Origin: JAKRSE01 sp943369295
GTDB lineage: Bacteria > Armatimonadota > Fimbriimonadia > Fimbriimonadales > Fimbriimonadaceae
Direction of reading: 5' to 3'
Assembly: GCA_943369295.1 (NCBI GenBank)
Contig: CALRMU020000003.1
Location: 248,001-312,000, forward strand
Length of the DNA: 64,000 nucleotides
Part shown: positions 42,271 through 49,982 of the stretch, one piece after another
Layout: each line of letters opens with the position of its first letter
How positions within the stretch are numbered: position 1 is the stretch's first letter
Program-made: the position numbers and the translations under genes
Notes under the pieces: model-generated
What the model saw: only the letters and a program-made list of their open reading frames with translations
The model's database searches: none
What the model was told of the DNA's origin: nothing

Positions 42271-42951
42271 TTAAACGTCTCCGCCCAGCATGGACTGAAC
42301 CCCAGTGGCGGCTTTTGCGGCAGAAGCTCTGATCCACTCTCGACCCTTGGGATGAACTGCGGCGGCTGTGGCTTCCAGCTTTGGCAGGGCAGAACGCAGG
42401 AATGCAATCTTGCCCTTGCATTTGGCAACGGAGCGGAATTCAGTTTCTCCCCACTCTCTAATGTCATCGGCATTGGCCTCCAGATAACGATCAAGCAGAT
42501 TGATAGCAGCCTCGGGAGTAGAGCCATGCTTGATCGGCTTAGCCCGGCCAATGAAGACGGCAATAGTCTCTTCGCAGTCCGCAAGAACGCCCGCATAAAC
42601 GGGGTTCCACATGGTTCCGCCACCGGAGAGCATTTCGCCCAAGTTGATCAGCTCTGAATGGTAGGTGTCCATCTGCTGACGCAGGCGCCCAATAGCGTCT
42701 TTTTTAGCCTTAGGAAGCTTGACAATTGTCTTGTCATTGACGAACTTAAGGCTGTCTCCGTAGAGCCGCTCTGCTCCGCTCATGGCTGCTGTCGAATCTC
42801 CGACCTTGCCAGTGAAGAATTTGAACCACTTGTCTCGACCCATCTGAACTACCTGCTCAGGGGTTTTTCCTTGAAGATCCTTCTTGCTCGGACCAGCGGC
42901 AAAAATCGGCGAAACAAGACAGCAGAGAACCAAGAGAGCGGGAAATCGCAT
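42271..42951 (-). CDS. Exported protein of unknown function (paralogue of the gene at 40738)
   Basis: A 226-residue exported protein with a signal peptide (residues 1-19, ending PIFAA). The mature part is helical and shows the K-T-x-x-Q-hydrophobic-x-x-G-x-D-x-W pattern shared with the protein at 40738. Two cysteines (ADCEE and AKCKG) are present in the C-terminal half. It lies 42 bp upstream of trpA on the same strand and could be cotranscribed. A -10-like CATAAT lies 6 nt before its ATG. Confidence 0.65.
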   Translation of the reverse strand: MRFPALLVLCCLVSPIFAAGPSKKDLQGKTPEQVVQMGRDKWFKFFTGKVGDSTAAMSGAERLYGDSLKFVNDKTIVKLPKAKKDAIGRLRQQMDTYHSELINLGEMLSGGGTMWNPVYAGVLADCEETIAVFIGRAKPIKHGSTPEAAINLLDRYLEANADDIREWGETEFRSVAKCKGKIAFLRSALPKLEATAAAVHPKGREWIRASAAKAATGVQSMLGGDV

Positions 42952-42957
42952 ATCGAA

Positions 42958-42963
42958 ATTATG
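42958..42963 (-). promoter_or_regulatory. Candidate -10 element (CATAAT) for the gene at 42271
   Basis: CATAAT on the minus strand ends 6 nt before the ATG at 42951, implying a leaderless transcript. A small GTCTC/GAGAC hairpin (42963-42977) overlaps it. Confidence 0.35.
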
Positions 42964-43000
42964 TCTCGAAGTGAGACGAAATGACTATTTTGAAACATGC

Positions 43001-43028
43001 CTAATTATATGGCCGTCTAATTAGATGG
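43001..43028 (+). promoter_or_regulatory. Candidate operator of the sdpR-like repressor
   Basis: CTAATTA (43001-43007) and TAATTAG (43018-43024) form an inverted repeat; the same sequence also reads as a direct repeat of TAATTA-N-ATGG with a 16-bp period. It abuts the ATG of the ArsR gene, as expected for an autorepressor site. Confidence 0.5.
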
Positions 43029-43364
43029 ATGTCTGTCAATGAAGTCTTGAAAGCGCTATCGGACCCCACTCGCCGACGAATCCTGAAGATTCTAGGTGAA
43101 GGGGAGAAGAATGCTGGCTGCCTTGCTGAATCCTTTGACTTGACTGGAGCAACCATGTCGCACCACTTCGCGGTGCTGAAGAAGAGCGGGCTGATCAGAA
43201 GCAGAAAAGAGGGGACTCAGGTGATTTACACTCTGAATGCCACCGTTCTGCAGGAAGTAATGATGCTTGCTTTGGAGCTTATGGGAGCCCAGCGAGAACA
43301 GGACAAAGCGGCCGAGCCGGTGAAGCAGACGGTTAAGAAGACAGCAAAGGAGAAGGGCATATGA
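43029..43364 (+). CDS. ArsR-family transcriptional repressor, SdpR-like
   Basis: A 111-residue winged-helix repressor. KALSDPTRRRILKIL (residues 8-22) and the recognition helix ATMSHHFAVLKKSGLI are typical of the SdpR subgroup, which lacks metal-binding cysteines. In Bacillus, SdpR represses the sdpRI operon and is held at the membrane by SdpI when toxin is present. Here an ATGA overlap couples it to an SdpI homologue. The C-terminal 25 residues are Lys-rich. A palindromic site abuts the start codon. Confidence 0.88.
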   Translation: MSVNEVLKALSDPTRRRILKILGEGEKNAGCLAESFDLTGATMSHHFAVLKKSGLIRSRKEGTQVIYTLNATVLQEVMMLALELMGAQREQDKAAEPVKQTVKKTAKEKGI

Positions 43365-44020
43365 GAAAGATCAGTGTCTTGATTGGACTTGGAATGACGG
43401 CGGCAATGTTTGTGGCTGGCCTTATGCTTCAGTCGCGAATGCCTGAAAAGATGCCGATGCACTGGAACGCGGCTGGTCAGGTTGACCGGTACGGCAGCCA
43501 GATGGAAGCACTCTTCTTCACTCCCGCAGTCTCTCTTTTCATTCTTCTGCTCTTGTGGGGTCTGCCTAAACTTTCGCCGAAGGGTAAGGGAGTTGAGGCC
43601 TTTCAAGTTCAATACGATACAGTAGCCCTGGTGATCATCGGCTTCATGGGGGCAGTTCATTTGGTGACAATAATCGCCAGCTTTCAGAAGCTCAACGTTG
43701 GAGCCTTGATCATTGCCGGTGCTAGCCTGCTCTTTGTCGCGATCGGCAATGTGTTAGGAAAGACGACTCGAAACTATTGGATGGGGATCAGAACGCCCTG
43801 GACGTTGGAGTCAGATTCAGTCTGGGAAAAGACGCATCGCATGGCTGCAAAGACGATGGTTGGTGGTGGGCTAATCGGTGTGGTGCTCAGCTTCACACCC
43901 TGGCCCATCACGGCCATCATCCCAATTCTGGTCGGAACCTTCTATCCAGTCATCTACTCCTACCAGGTCTACAAGCAGGAGAAGAAGTCAGGCGAGGGGC
44001 AGGCCCCCAGTTCAGTGTAG
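43361..44020 (+). CDS. SdpI-family membrane protein
   Basis: A 219-residue membrane protein with an N-terminal DUF1648 segment (MPEKMPMHWNAAGQVDRYGS at residues 27-46) and six hydrophobic helices, followed by the SdpI signature GIRTPWTLESDSVWEKTHR near residue 145. In Bacillus subtilis SdpI gives immunity to the SdpC toxin and sequesters SdpR. No sdpABC genes lie in this window, so this is a toxin-free pair; its signal is unknown. The ATGA overlap with sdpR and the terminator downstream define a two-gene operon. Confidence 0.88.
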   Translation: MRKISVLIGLGMTAAMFVAGLMLQSRMPEKMPMHWNAAGQVDRYGSQMEALFFTPAVSLFILLLLWGLPKLSPKGKGVEAFQVQYDTVALVIIGFMGAVHLVTIIASFQKLNVGALIIAGASLLFVAIGNVLGKTTRNYWMGIRTPWTLESDSVWEKTHRMAAKTMVGGGLIGVVLSFTPWPITAIIPILVGTFYPVIYSYQVYKQEKKSGEGQAPSSV

Positions 44021-44026
44021 AATCAG

Positions 44027-44083
44027 CTTGGTCCAAGGCTTCTGCCATCTCGGCGGCTAAGATTTCCTTGGACCAAGTTTTTT
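44027..44083 (+). terminator. Rho-independent terminator of the sdpR-sdpI operon
   Basis: Arms 44027-44038 and 44066-44077 form a perfect 12-bp stem with a 27-nt loop, followed by TTTTTT (44078-44083). Confidence 0.88.
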
Positions 44084-44086
44084 CCC

Positions 44087-45376
44087 TTGAACCCATCGCA
44101 GCCCACAAGCAGCCTCCTTTCAAAGCCGAATCACCTGGCTCATTTGGGACAGCTGACGCCCGGAGTTCTTTTTGTTACCGGCCGCGCTGGCACGGGTAAA
44201 TCCACCCTCTTAAGAGAATTCGTCAGCCAGAGTGGACTCAACTGTGCCGTCGTGGCCCCCACCGGTTTAGCCGCACTGAATGTTGGCGGTCAGACGATCC
44301 ACTCTTTCTTCCGAATCAAGCCTGGTCCGGTCATTTCAGATTCCGAGCACGTGCCTGTTTTCCGTCCGGGCCACCCCAAGTGGCGATTGATGAAGAACAT
44401 GGATGTTCTGGTCATCGACGAGATTTCTATGGTCAGAGCTGATCTGCTTGATGCCATGGATTACTCCCTTAGGGCGAACCTCAAGTCAGAAGAGCCCTTC
44501 GGAGGCAAGCGAGTTGTCGTCTTCGGCGACCTGCTTCAGCTTGAGCCTGTAGTGAGGCGGGGAGCAGAAATGGAAATGATGCTGGACCTTTACGCCAGCC
44601 CCTTCTTTTTTGATGCCAAGGTTCTGCGGAACTTTCCCATGGAGATTCTGGAGCTGACCGAGGTTCATCGCCAGGCAGGAGATCAGGATTTTGTTTGGGC
44701 TCTGAACGAACTAAGGCAGGGAAAAACTGAAGTTCTGGACGGGATCAACGAAAGGGTTGGTGCCTCACTCGATGGAAGGGAAGTGACCCTTCACACCAGG
44801 AATGCAGGAGTCTTGGCCATGAATATGGAGCGCTTGATGCGCCTGAGCGGAAGCTCGCGGGAGTTCAAAGCCACCTTCACCGGAGACAGCATTGACGAGA
44901 CCCCGACTGATCCTTTGCTGACCCTGAAGCTTGGAGCACGAGTCATGTTCGTCCGCAATGGCACCGAATGGGTGAATGGCACACTCGGAACTGTAACCGG
45001 CTTCCCTGAAGAGGGAGGTGTTAAGGTCGAGAAAGACGACGGAGAAACCGTGACCGTCGGGCCAGAAACTTGGGAGAAAGTGAGGTGGAGCTGGGACGGA
45101 ATGAGGCACAGAATTGCCGCTGAAGTCACCGGAACCTTTACTCAGATTCCCTTAAAGCTGGCATGGGCTTTGACCGTGCACAAATCTCAAGGCTTAACTT
45201 TCGATCAGGTCCGTCTCGACTTTGGTCAGGGTGCCTTTGCCCACGGACAGCTATATGTCGCTCTTTCACGCTGCCGAACCTTAGCCGGACTTTCGTTGGC
45301 TCATCCCCTTAAGCCAACTGATCTGATCATCAACGAAAGAGTTCTTGAGTTTTGGACTCAAACTGGCCTTTTCTAG
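44087..45376 (+). CDS. Pif1-like SF1 DNA helicase
   Basis: A 429-residue helicase of the Pif1/RecD2 type (superfamily 1B, 5'-3'). Walker A is GRAGTGKST at residues 32-40, followed by VVAPTGLAALNVGG (motif Ia), VLVIDEISMV (motif II), VFGDLLQLEPV (motif III) and LTVHKSQGLTFDQV plus YVALSRCRTLAGL (motifs V-VI). Such enzymes resolve G-quadruplexes and R-loops or assist lagging-strand synthesis. The start is uncertain: the TTG at 44087 sits directly behind the upstream terminator; TTG at 44144 is an alternative. It seems to be monocistronic. Confidence 0.88.
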   Translation: MNPSQPTSSLLSKPNHLAHLGQLTPGVLFVTGRAGTGKSTLLREFVSQSGLNCAVVAPTGLAALNVGGQTIHSFFRIKPGPVISDSEHVPVFRPGHPKWRLMKNMDVLVIDEISMVRADLLDAMDYSLRANLKSEEPFGGKRVVVFGDLLQLEPVVRRGAEMEMMLDLYASPFFFDAKVLRNFPMEILELTEVHRQAGDQDFVWALNELRQGKTEVLDGINERVGASLDGREVTLHTRNAGVLAMNMERLMRLSGSSREFKATFTGDSIDETPTDPLLTLKLGARVMFVRNGTEWVNGTLGTVTGFPEEGGVKVEKDDGETVTVGPETWEKVRWSWDGMRHRIAAEVTGTFTQIPLKLAWALTVHKSQGLTFDQVRLDFGQGAFAHGQLYVALSRCRTLAGLSLAHPLKPTDLIINERVLEFWTQTGLF

Positions 45377-45438
45377 CTTGCGGTTTCGTATTCTTCCGGC
45401 ACCAAAATCGAAAATGGTTCGTCGAACCTTGCTCTTTT

Positions 45439-45584
45439 AGGACCTTTGGGGTTATCATCAAGGTCCTCCAGGGGAAATGCTCTCTTTCTTAATATTTGGG
45501 CCCTACTTTGGTTGATTTGCTGTCCCCGGGATTGGGGTGGCATGGCGCGTCGCAGGCCGCGAAGCCCTTTGGGCCGAGCGGCCT
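45439..45584 (+). other. Structured intergenic region, possible leader RNA
   Basis: The 265-bp gap before the permease gene contains a hairpin AGGACCTT (45439-45446) / AAGGTCCT (45460-45467) and a longer one in which AGGCCGC (45554-45560) pairs with GCGGCCT (45578-45584) around an inner GCCC-TTT-GGGC stem. The second is followed by a moderately T-rich CTTCTTTG. The only reading frames here are short, with no codon or family support. It could be a leader or a terminator for the helicase gene. Confidence 0.35.
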
Positions 45585-45641
45585 CTTCTTTGACCCGGGC
45601 CTATATCTCACCTAACAGAGCGAACCTCGTAGAGTGACTCA

Positions 45642-46835
45642 GTGAATTTGGCCAATGCGATTAGGAGCCTCACCGAGAGCTGGCAGAGGTCTCTGCTCAG
45701 TGCTTTGGGAATCATGGTCGCTTCTGTAGCGATTCTCCTTTTGGTCAGCATTGGCAAGGGTGTCGAAAAAGACATCACCTCCCGGGTCGATGAAATCGGA
45801 GTCAACGTTCTCATCTGTGTTCCTGGAAGAATTGACCTGCAGGGCATGGGGTTCAATCCAAACCTTGGCGGACAGTCTTGGTTCAAAGCAGAAGATGCCG
45901 ACAGGCTGGAAAGAGTTGAGGGAGTCGAGCAGGTTGCACTCTTGAGCTTTGCCGGGGGAGGGATTGACTGGAAAGGCAAGGAATCCTATCCTCTCATGAT
46001 CGCCAACACTCCCGAGTGGTTTGAGATGCACAAGACCACCCTTGAGTCGGGGCGGCTATTCACTGCAGCCGACGGCACCAAACCCGTCGTGATTCTTGGA
46101 GCGGTGGCCAAAGATCAGCTCTTTGGCGAGGAAGACCCGATCGGCAAAGAAGTCAAGATCAATGGCCACGAATTTGAAGTTATCGGAACGCTGAAGGATG
46201 CGGGCTCTGAATCAAGCCTCTTCAGCATGCAGAGCTTCCAGAACGTTGCCTACCTTCCGTACGAGGCCCAGAAGAATCTGAGCCCGGATATGCAGATCGA
46301 CCGAATGATGGTCCAGACCAGTTTTGATGCCGAACCCAAGGCACTGGTCAAGAATCTCGAAGACGCCCTTGGAGAAAGACTCGACCGCCAGCAGTATTCG
46401 GTGCTGACTCAGCAGGATCTGCTGGGCTTGGTCTACCAAGTCATGGGGATCCTTTCCACCCTTGTGATCGGCCTTACTTCCATCGCTCTCTTCGTTGGTG
46501 CCATGGGAATCATGACGGTCATGATCATGTCGGTCAACGAGAGACGCAAAGAGATCGGCGTCCTTAAGGCCATCGGGGCGACTCAGCAGGATGTCTTCCG
46601 GCAGTTTCTTTGGGAGAGCATTTTCATCGGCCTCGCTGGGGTGCTTATGGGCTTGGTGATCAGTGTGATCGTCAACTACGGCCTGGCCACCTTCACCAAG
46701 ATCAAGCCTCTCATGGGTTGGGATACCATTGTTCTGGCCTTCGCTGTCGGGATCGGAGTCGGTGCCATCGCTGGCATGTTTCCAGCCATGAAGGCGGCTC
46801 GCCAGGATCCTGTGGTGAGTCTCAGGGCAGAGTAG
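45642..46835 (+). CDS. MacB/FtsX-type ABC transporter permease
   Basis: A 397-residue permease with the MacB topology: one membrane helix (about 20-43), a large periplasmic domain (about 45-260) and three C-terminal helices in an FtsX domain (about 270-395) containing MSVNERRKEIGVLKAIGAT, the coupling region to the ATPase. Members export macrolides, lipoproteins or peptides, or act as mechanotransmitters. Neither the ATPase nor a membrane-fusion partner is adjacent, so it is an orphan subunit here. Start is GTG with a weak ribosome site. It is followed by the duplicated repeat region. Confidence 0.88.
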   Translation: MNLANAIRSLTESWQRSLLSALGIMVASVAILLLVSIGKGVEKDITSRVDEIGVNVLICVPGRIDLQGMGFNPNLGGQSWFKAEDADRLERVEGVEQVALLSFAGGGIDWKGKESYPLMIANTPEWFEMHKTTLESGRLFTAADGTKPVVILGAVAKDQLFGEEDPIGKEVKINGHEFEVIGTLKDAGSESSLFSMQSFQNVAYLPYEAQKNLSPDMQIDRMMVQTSFDAEPKALVKNLEDALGERLDRQQYSVLTQQDLLGLVYQVMGILSTLVIGLTSIALFVGAMGIMTVMIMSVNERRKEIGVLKAIGATQQDVFRQFLWESIFIGLAGVLMGLVISVIVNYGLATFTKIKPLMGWDTIVLAFAVGIGVGAIAGMFPAMKAARQDPVVSLRAE

Positions 46836-46890
46836 GTTTCCCGGGGGAGGAGACGGAAGTCTGAAGGCGGTAGACCGAGCTCGGACCTGA

Positions 46891-47390
46891 GTTTTATGCC
46901 TCAACCCTCGCAGGGTTGAGGCTTGAACTTCTCGATCGTTCGACACGGCTCACGGAGCCGTGGCACCCTCGAAGCCAACTAATGCGATAAGAGAAAGCTG
47001 GATATGAGAGGGTTCTGGGTGTCACTGGACCCCGTCCAGTGCATTCAAAGCATCTGATTTCTTATGTTGTGCCACTGGCAACGCCAGTGCTTTGTCTCGA
47101 AAAGATTGGATCAGAATTTTTATGCCTCAACCCTCGCAGGGTTGAGGCTTGTCAGTACTAAGGGAAGCTTCAACCCTACGATCGTTGAGGCTTGAACTTG
47201 TCGATCGTTCGACACGGCTCACGGAGCCGTAGCACACTTGAAGCCAACTAGGGAGATGACTGAAATCCATATCTGAGAATGGTCTGGGTGTCACTGGACC
47301 CCGTCCAGTGCATTCATAGCATGTGATTTTTCATGTTGTGCCACTGGCAACGCCAGTGCTTTGTCTTGAAAATATTGGATCAGAATTTCT
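46891..47390 (+). repeat. 269-bp offset tandem duplication carrying several hairpins
   Basis: 46891-47121 and 47160-47390 are similar along their length at an offset of 269 bp. Each copy holds a CACGGCTC / GAGCCGTG hairpin (46944-46968, 47213-47237), a CACTGGAC / GTCCAGTG hairpin (47023-47041, 47292-47310) and a CACTGGC / GCCAGTG hairpin (47073-47089, 47342-47358), all with 3-nt loops. Separate 11-bp stems GCCTCAACCCT / AGGGTTGAGGC with loop CGC are at 46898-46922 and 47125-47149. The gap 46836-47609 lies between convergent genes; no gene is seen. Confidence 0.9.
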
Positions 47391-47507
47391 CTTTCTGACA
47401 GGCATCTCGTTTCTCGCTGCCATAGCGGGCCCCCATCTAACTTGACAAGAGAGACAGGCCAAAGTTAGCTTTTTTGGGCGGGGAACGAAAACCAGACTGT
47501 AACTGCA

Positions 47508-47524
47508 CTGGCGCTGCCAGTGGC
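47508..47524 (+). repeat. Hairpin repeat of family A
   Basis: CACTGGC / GCCAGTG with loop GCT, followed by GCAC. Same stem as the hairpins at 47073 and 47342, with a different loop. Confidence 0.75.
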
Positions 47525-47609
47525 ACAAACATCATAAGTTCAAATGCATCTCGACGAACGGTCTTCGGACACAGCCGTCAATCTTCCACATTCCCCTAGC
47601 CCTCCTAGC

Positions 47610-48803
47610 CTAAAAAGGCCAGGAGGGGAGGTTCTTTTCAAGAGGACGGTCGGCGCGATAGCCCAATTCGTACTCAGCCTGCATGAGAGTGTGGATCTCA
47701 TGGGTGCCTTCGTAAATGACCGCGCCACGAGAGTTGCGCAGATACCTTTCAACGGGAAACTCATCACAGAATCCGTAAGCCCCGTGAATTTCAACGGCCT
47801 TGTTGGCAGCATCGAAGGCGGCCGCGCAGTTGGTCCACTTGGCCATGCTGACCTCTTTGGTGTGCCTAAGCCCCTGATTCTTCATCCAGCCGACCTTGTA
47901 ATAGAGCAGCCGACCGATCTCGCGGCCCTGAACCATCGAAGCGATCATCTGCTGAACAAGCTGCTTTTTGCCGATTTCTTCGCCGCCGACTTTGCGCTCA
48001 TTGGCGTACTTGACACTCGCATCGAGGCAGGCTTGGATCAAGCCGACAGCGCCGCTGGCGACTGTGTAGCGGCCGTGGTCGAGAGCCGACATGGCGATCT
48101 TGAAGCCCTGACCTTCTTCACCCACGCGGTTTGCGACAGGAACCTTGACATTGTCGAAGAAGATGGAACCTGTGTTGCCAGCCCTGACTCCAAGCTTGCC
48201 CTTGATTGGCCTGCTGCTGAAGCCAGGCATGGTTCTATCGACAATAAAAGCGCTCATCCCCTTGGCTGGTGTGGAGGCTGTCGGGTCAGTGACGGCGACG
48301 ACCAAGAACTGATCGGCATAGTCAGCTAGGGAGATCCAAGTCTTCTCACCATTGAGAATGTAGTGGTCTCCGGAGAGTTCAGCTCGGGTCTTCATTCCGA
48401 CAACGTCGCTGCCGGCATTGGGTTCGGTAAGGCCGAAACCGGCAATTCTTTCTCCTGTGGCAAGGGCGGGCAGCCAAGCTTTCTGCTGGTCCGGGCTGGC
48501 CCACTGCATAAGGGTCATGCAGTGAAGACCAACATGAACGCTCATTGCGACTCGAGCAGAAGTATCGGCCCTTTCCAGTTCTTCGCAGACCAGGCCCATT
48601 GAAATGTAGTCGGCGCCCATGCCTCCCAGAGCCTCAGGAATGCAGACTCCCAGAAAGCCGGCCTCACCCATCTTTTTCAAAGAAGTGGGGTCAGATTTGG
48701 ATTCCCTGTCGCGCTCTGCCAGGCCGGGCAGAATCTCGGTTTGTCCAAATTTGTAAGCCGATTCTCTGATCAGCTCCTGCTCTCTCGTCAGTGAGAAGTC
48801 CAT
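47610..48803 (-). CDS. Acyl-CoA dehydrogenase (glutaryl/short-chain type)
   Basis: A 397-residue acyl-CoA dehydrogenase. The start at 48803 (MDFSLTREQ) matches the family start; an in-frame ATG six codons earlier is less likely. FGLTEPNAGSDV marks the flavin region, and the catalytic base is E365 in VIYEGTHEIH. The C-terminus GYRADRPLEKNLPSW is unusual for butyryl-CoA types and somewhat like glutaryl-CoA dehydrogenases, but specificity is not assigned. A near-perfect hairpin (47601-47610 with 47617-47626) overlaps the stop codon and may act as a 3' end. Confidence 0.9.
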   Translation of the reverse strand: MDFSLTREQELIRESAYKFGQTEILPGLAERDRESKSDPTSLKKMGEAGFLGVCIPEALGGMGADYISMGLVCEELERADTSARVAMSVHVGLHCMTLMQWASPDQQKAWLPALATGERIAGFGLTEPNAGSDVVGMKTRAELSGDHYILNGEKTWISLADYADQFLVVAVTDPTASTPAKGMSAFIVDRTMPGFSSRPIKGKLGVRAGNTGSIFFDNVKVPVANRVGEEGQGFKIAMSALDHGRYTVASGAVGLIQACLDASVKYANERKVGGEEIGKKQLVQQMIASMVQGREIGRLLYYKVGWMKNQGLRHTKEVSMAKWTNCAAAFDAANKAVEIHGAYGFCDEFPVERYLRNSRGAVIYEGTHEIHTLMQAEYELGYRADRPLEKNLPSWPF

Positions 48804-48856
48804 GAATCCAGAGTGTACCAATCACCTTTTCTGGTCCATGAACCGTCTCTAGGGAT

Positions 48857-49369
48857 GTGAAGGTCCAAGCGAAGTGCTGGGTTGAGACTTCTGTGGGCCA
48901 AGTGCTTCTGACGGCGCAGGAAGATGGACTATCTGGGCTCTATTTTCCTTCCCATCGGGGCGGGGTAGAAGAAAAGATAGTGGGTCCGGATGTGCCAGAT
49001 CATCCAATCATCCTTCAAGCGATTGAGGCTTTGAAGGGCTATTTTGACTTGAACGGCACGCGAGACCTCTTGGATTCAACAGTTCCGCTTCGTCTGGATG
49101 GAACACCTTTTCAACGGCGAGTCTGGGCTGAATTGAGACTGATTCCCCCGGGAACGACAATCACCTACGCCGAGATGGCCCGTCGAGTTGATAAGGAGGG
49201 AAGTGCTCGTGCAGTTGGGCAGGCCGTTGCTTCGAATCCGGTCTCACTCTTCGTGCCCTGTCACAGGGTGATCGGGTCTGATGCTCTTCTCAGGGGCTAC
49301 GCTGGAGGGCTGGATAGAAAGAGATGGCTTCTGCAGCACGAACAAGGGCAGATGGTTATAGGTTTTTAA
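48857..49369 (+). CDS. ogt: Methylated-DNA--protein-cysteine methyltransferase
   Basis: A 170-residue suicide repair protein moving the alkyl group from O6-alkylguanine to its own cysteine. The active site is C135 in VPCHRVIG, with the upstream GTTITYAEMARR helix and SNPVSLFVPCHR, followed by the GGLDRKRWLLQHE tail. There is no Ada-type metal or AraC domain. Start is GTG at 48857. It is divergent from the acyl-CoA dehydrogenase (53 bp) and followed 19 bp later by an amidase gene. Confidence 0.93.
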   Translation: MKVQAKCWVETSVGQVLLTAQEDGLSGLYFPSHRGGVEEKIVGPDVPDHPIILQAIEALKGYFDLNGTRDLLDSTVPLRLDGTPFQRRVWAELRLIPPGTTITYAEMARRVDKEGSARAVGQAVASNPVSLFVPCHRVIGSDALLRGYAGGLDRKRWLLQHEQGQMVIGF

Positions 49370-49376
49370 CCTCGGC

Positions 49377-49382
49377 TACACT
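49377..49382 (+). promoter_or_regulatory. Candidate -10 element (TACACT) for the amidase gene
   Basis: TACACT, preceded by GGC, ends 6 nt before the ATG at 49389. Translation would begin at or very near the RNA 5' end. Confidence 0.35.
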
Positions 49383-49388
49383 GGAATC

Positions 49389-49982
49389 ATGCTCTCGTCA
49401 CTGCTCTTCGCCTTGGCCATCTCAGAATCGAGCCAGCCTCAAGTGGTCTTTCCAGACTACGTCTTGAGAAAGAGCGAATGGGGAGGCAAACCGGCCCTGC
49501 CAGGTGGCAAAGAGCACAGCATCTCTCGAATCACCATTCATCACGGCGGAGTGGCGACGAACAAAAAGAGAAGTCTGGAAGACAAGCTGAGAGGACTCCA
49601 GTCTTGGAGCCAAAGAGAAGACAAGCTTGCCAGCGGAAAGACCAAGCCAGCCTGGGTGGATATTCCTTACCACCTTTATATCAGCTTCGACGGAAGGATT
49701 GGTGAAGCCAGGCCCTTGAACATTGCCGGTGACACCAACACCGAATACAACCCGACTGGTCACCTGCTGATCATGCTGGAAGGCAACTTTGAGGTTGAAA
49801 AGGTCACCCCAGAACAGTGGGAGTCGGTAAAGAAGCTGACTGTCTGGGCTTCAAAGACCTTTAAGGTTTCGTGGGACAAGGTGGAAGGGCACGATGATCA
49901 CAGTGCACAAACCACCTGTCCTGGCCGGGACATGAAGAACCTTCTGCCCCGGCTGAGAAGTCACGTTCGCAGAGAATCTTAA
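49389..49982 (+). CDS. Exported N-acetylmuramoyl-L-alanine amidase (Amidase_2 / PGRP type)
   Basis: A 197-residue zinc amidase cutting the bond between muramic acid and the peptide stem. A short hydrophobic N-terminus suggests export. Zinc ligands are expected in ITIHHGG (H51 or H52) and in GHDDHSAQTTCPG near residues 168-180, which also supplies the last ligand (Cys). IPYHLYISFDGRIGEARPL is the central family strand. Length is normal for a single-domain enzyme without a wall-binding module. It overlaps the convergent DUF3298-type gene by 4 nt. Confidence 0.88.
   Translation: MLSSLLFALAISESSQPQVVFPDYVLRKSEWGGKPALPGGKEHSISRITIHHGGVATNKKRSLEDKLRGLQSWSQREDKLASGKTKPAWVDIPYHLYISFDGRIGEARPLNIAGDTNTEYNPTGHLLIMLEGNFEVEKVTPEQWESVKKLTVWASKTFKVSWDKVEGHDDHSAQTTCPGRDMKNLLPRLRSHVRRES

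Noticed and set aside
45446..45637. 63-residue open frame before the permease
   Set aside because: No ribosome site, odd composition, and it runs across GC-rich stems.
47544..48329. 261-residue plus-strand open frame
   Set aside because: It is the antisense shadow of the acyl-CoA dehydrogenase gene on the minus strand.
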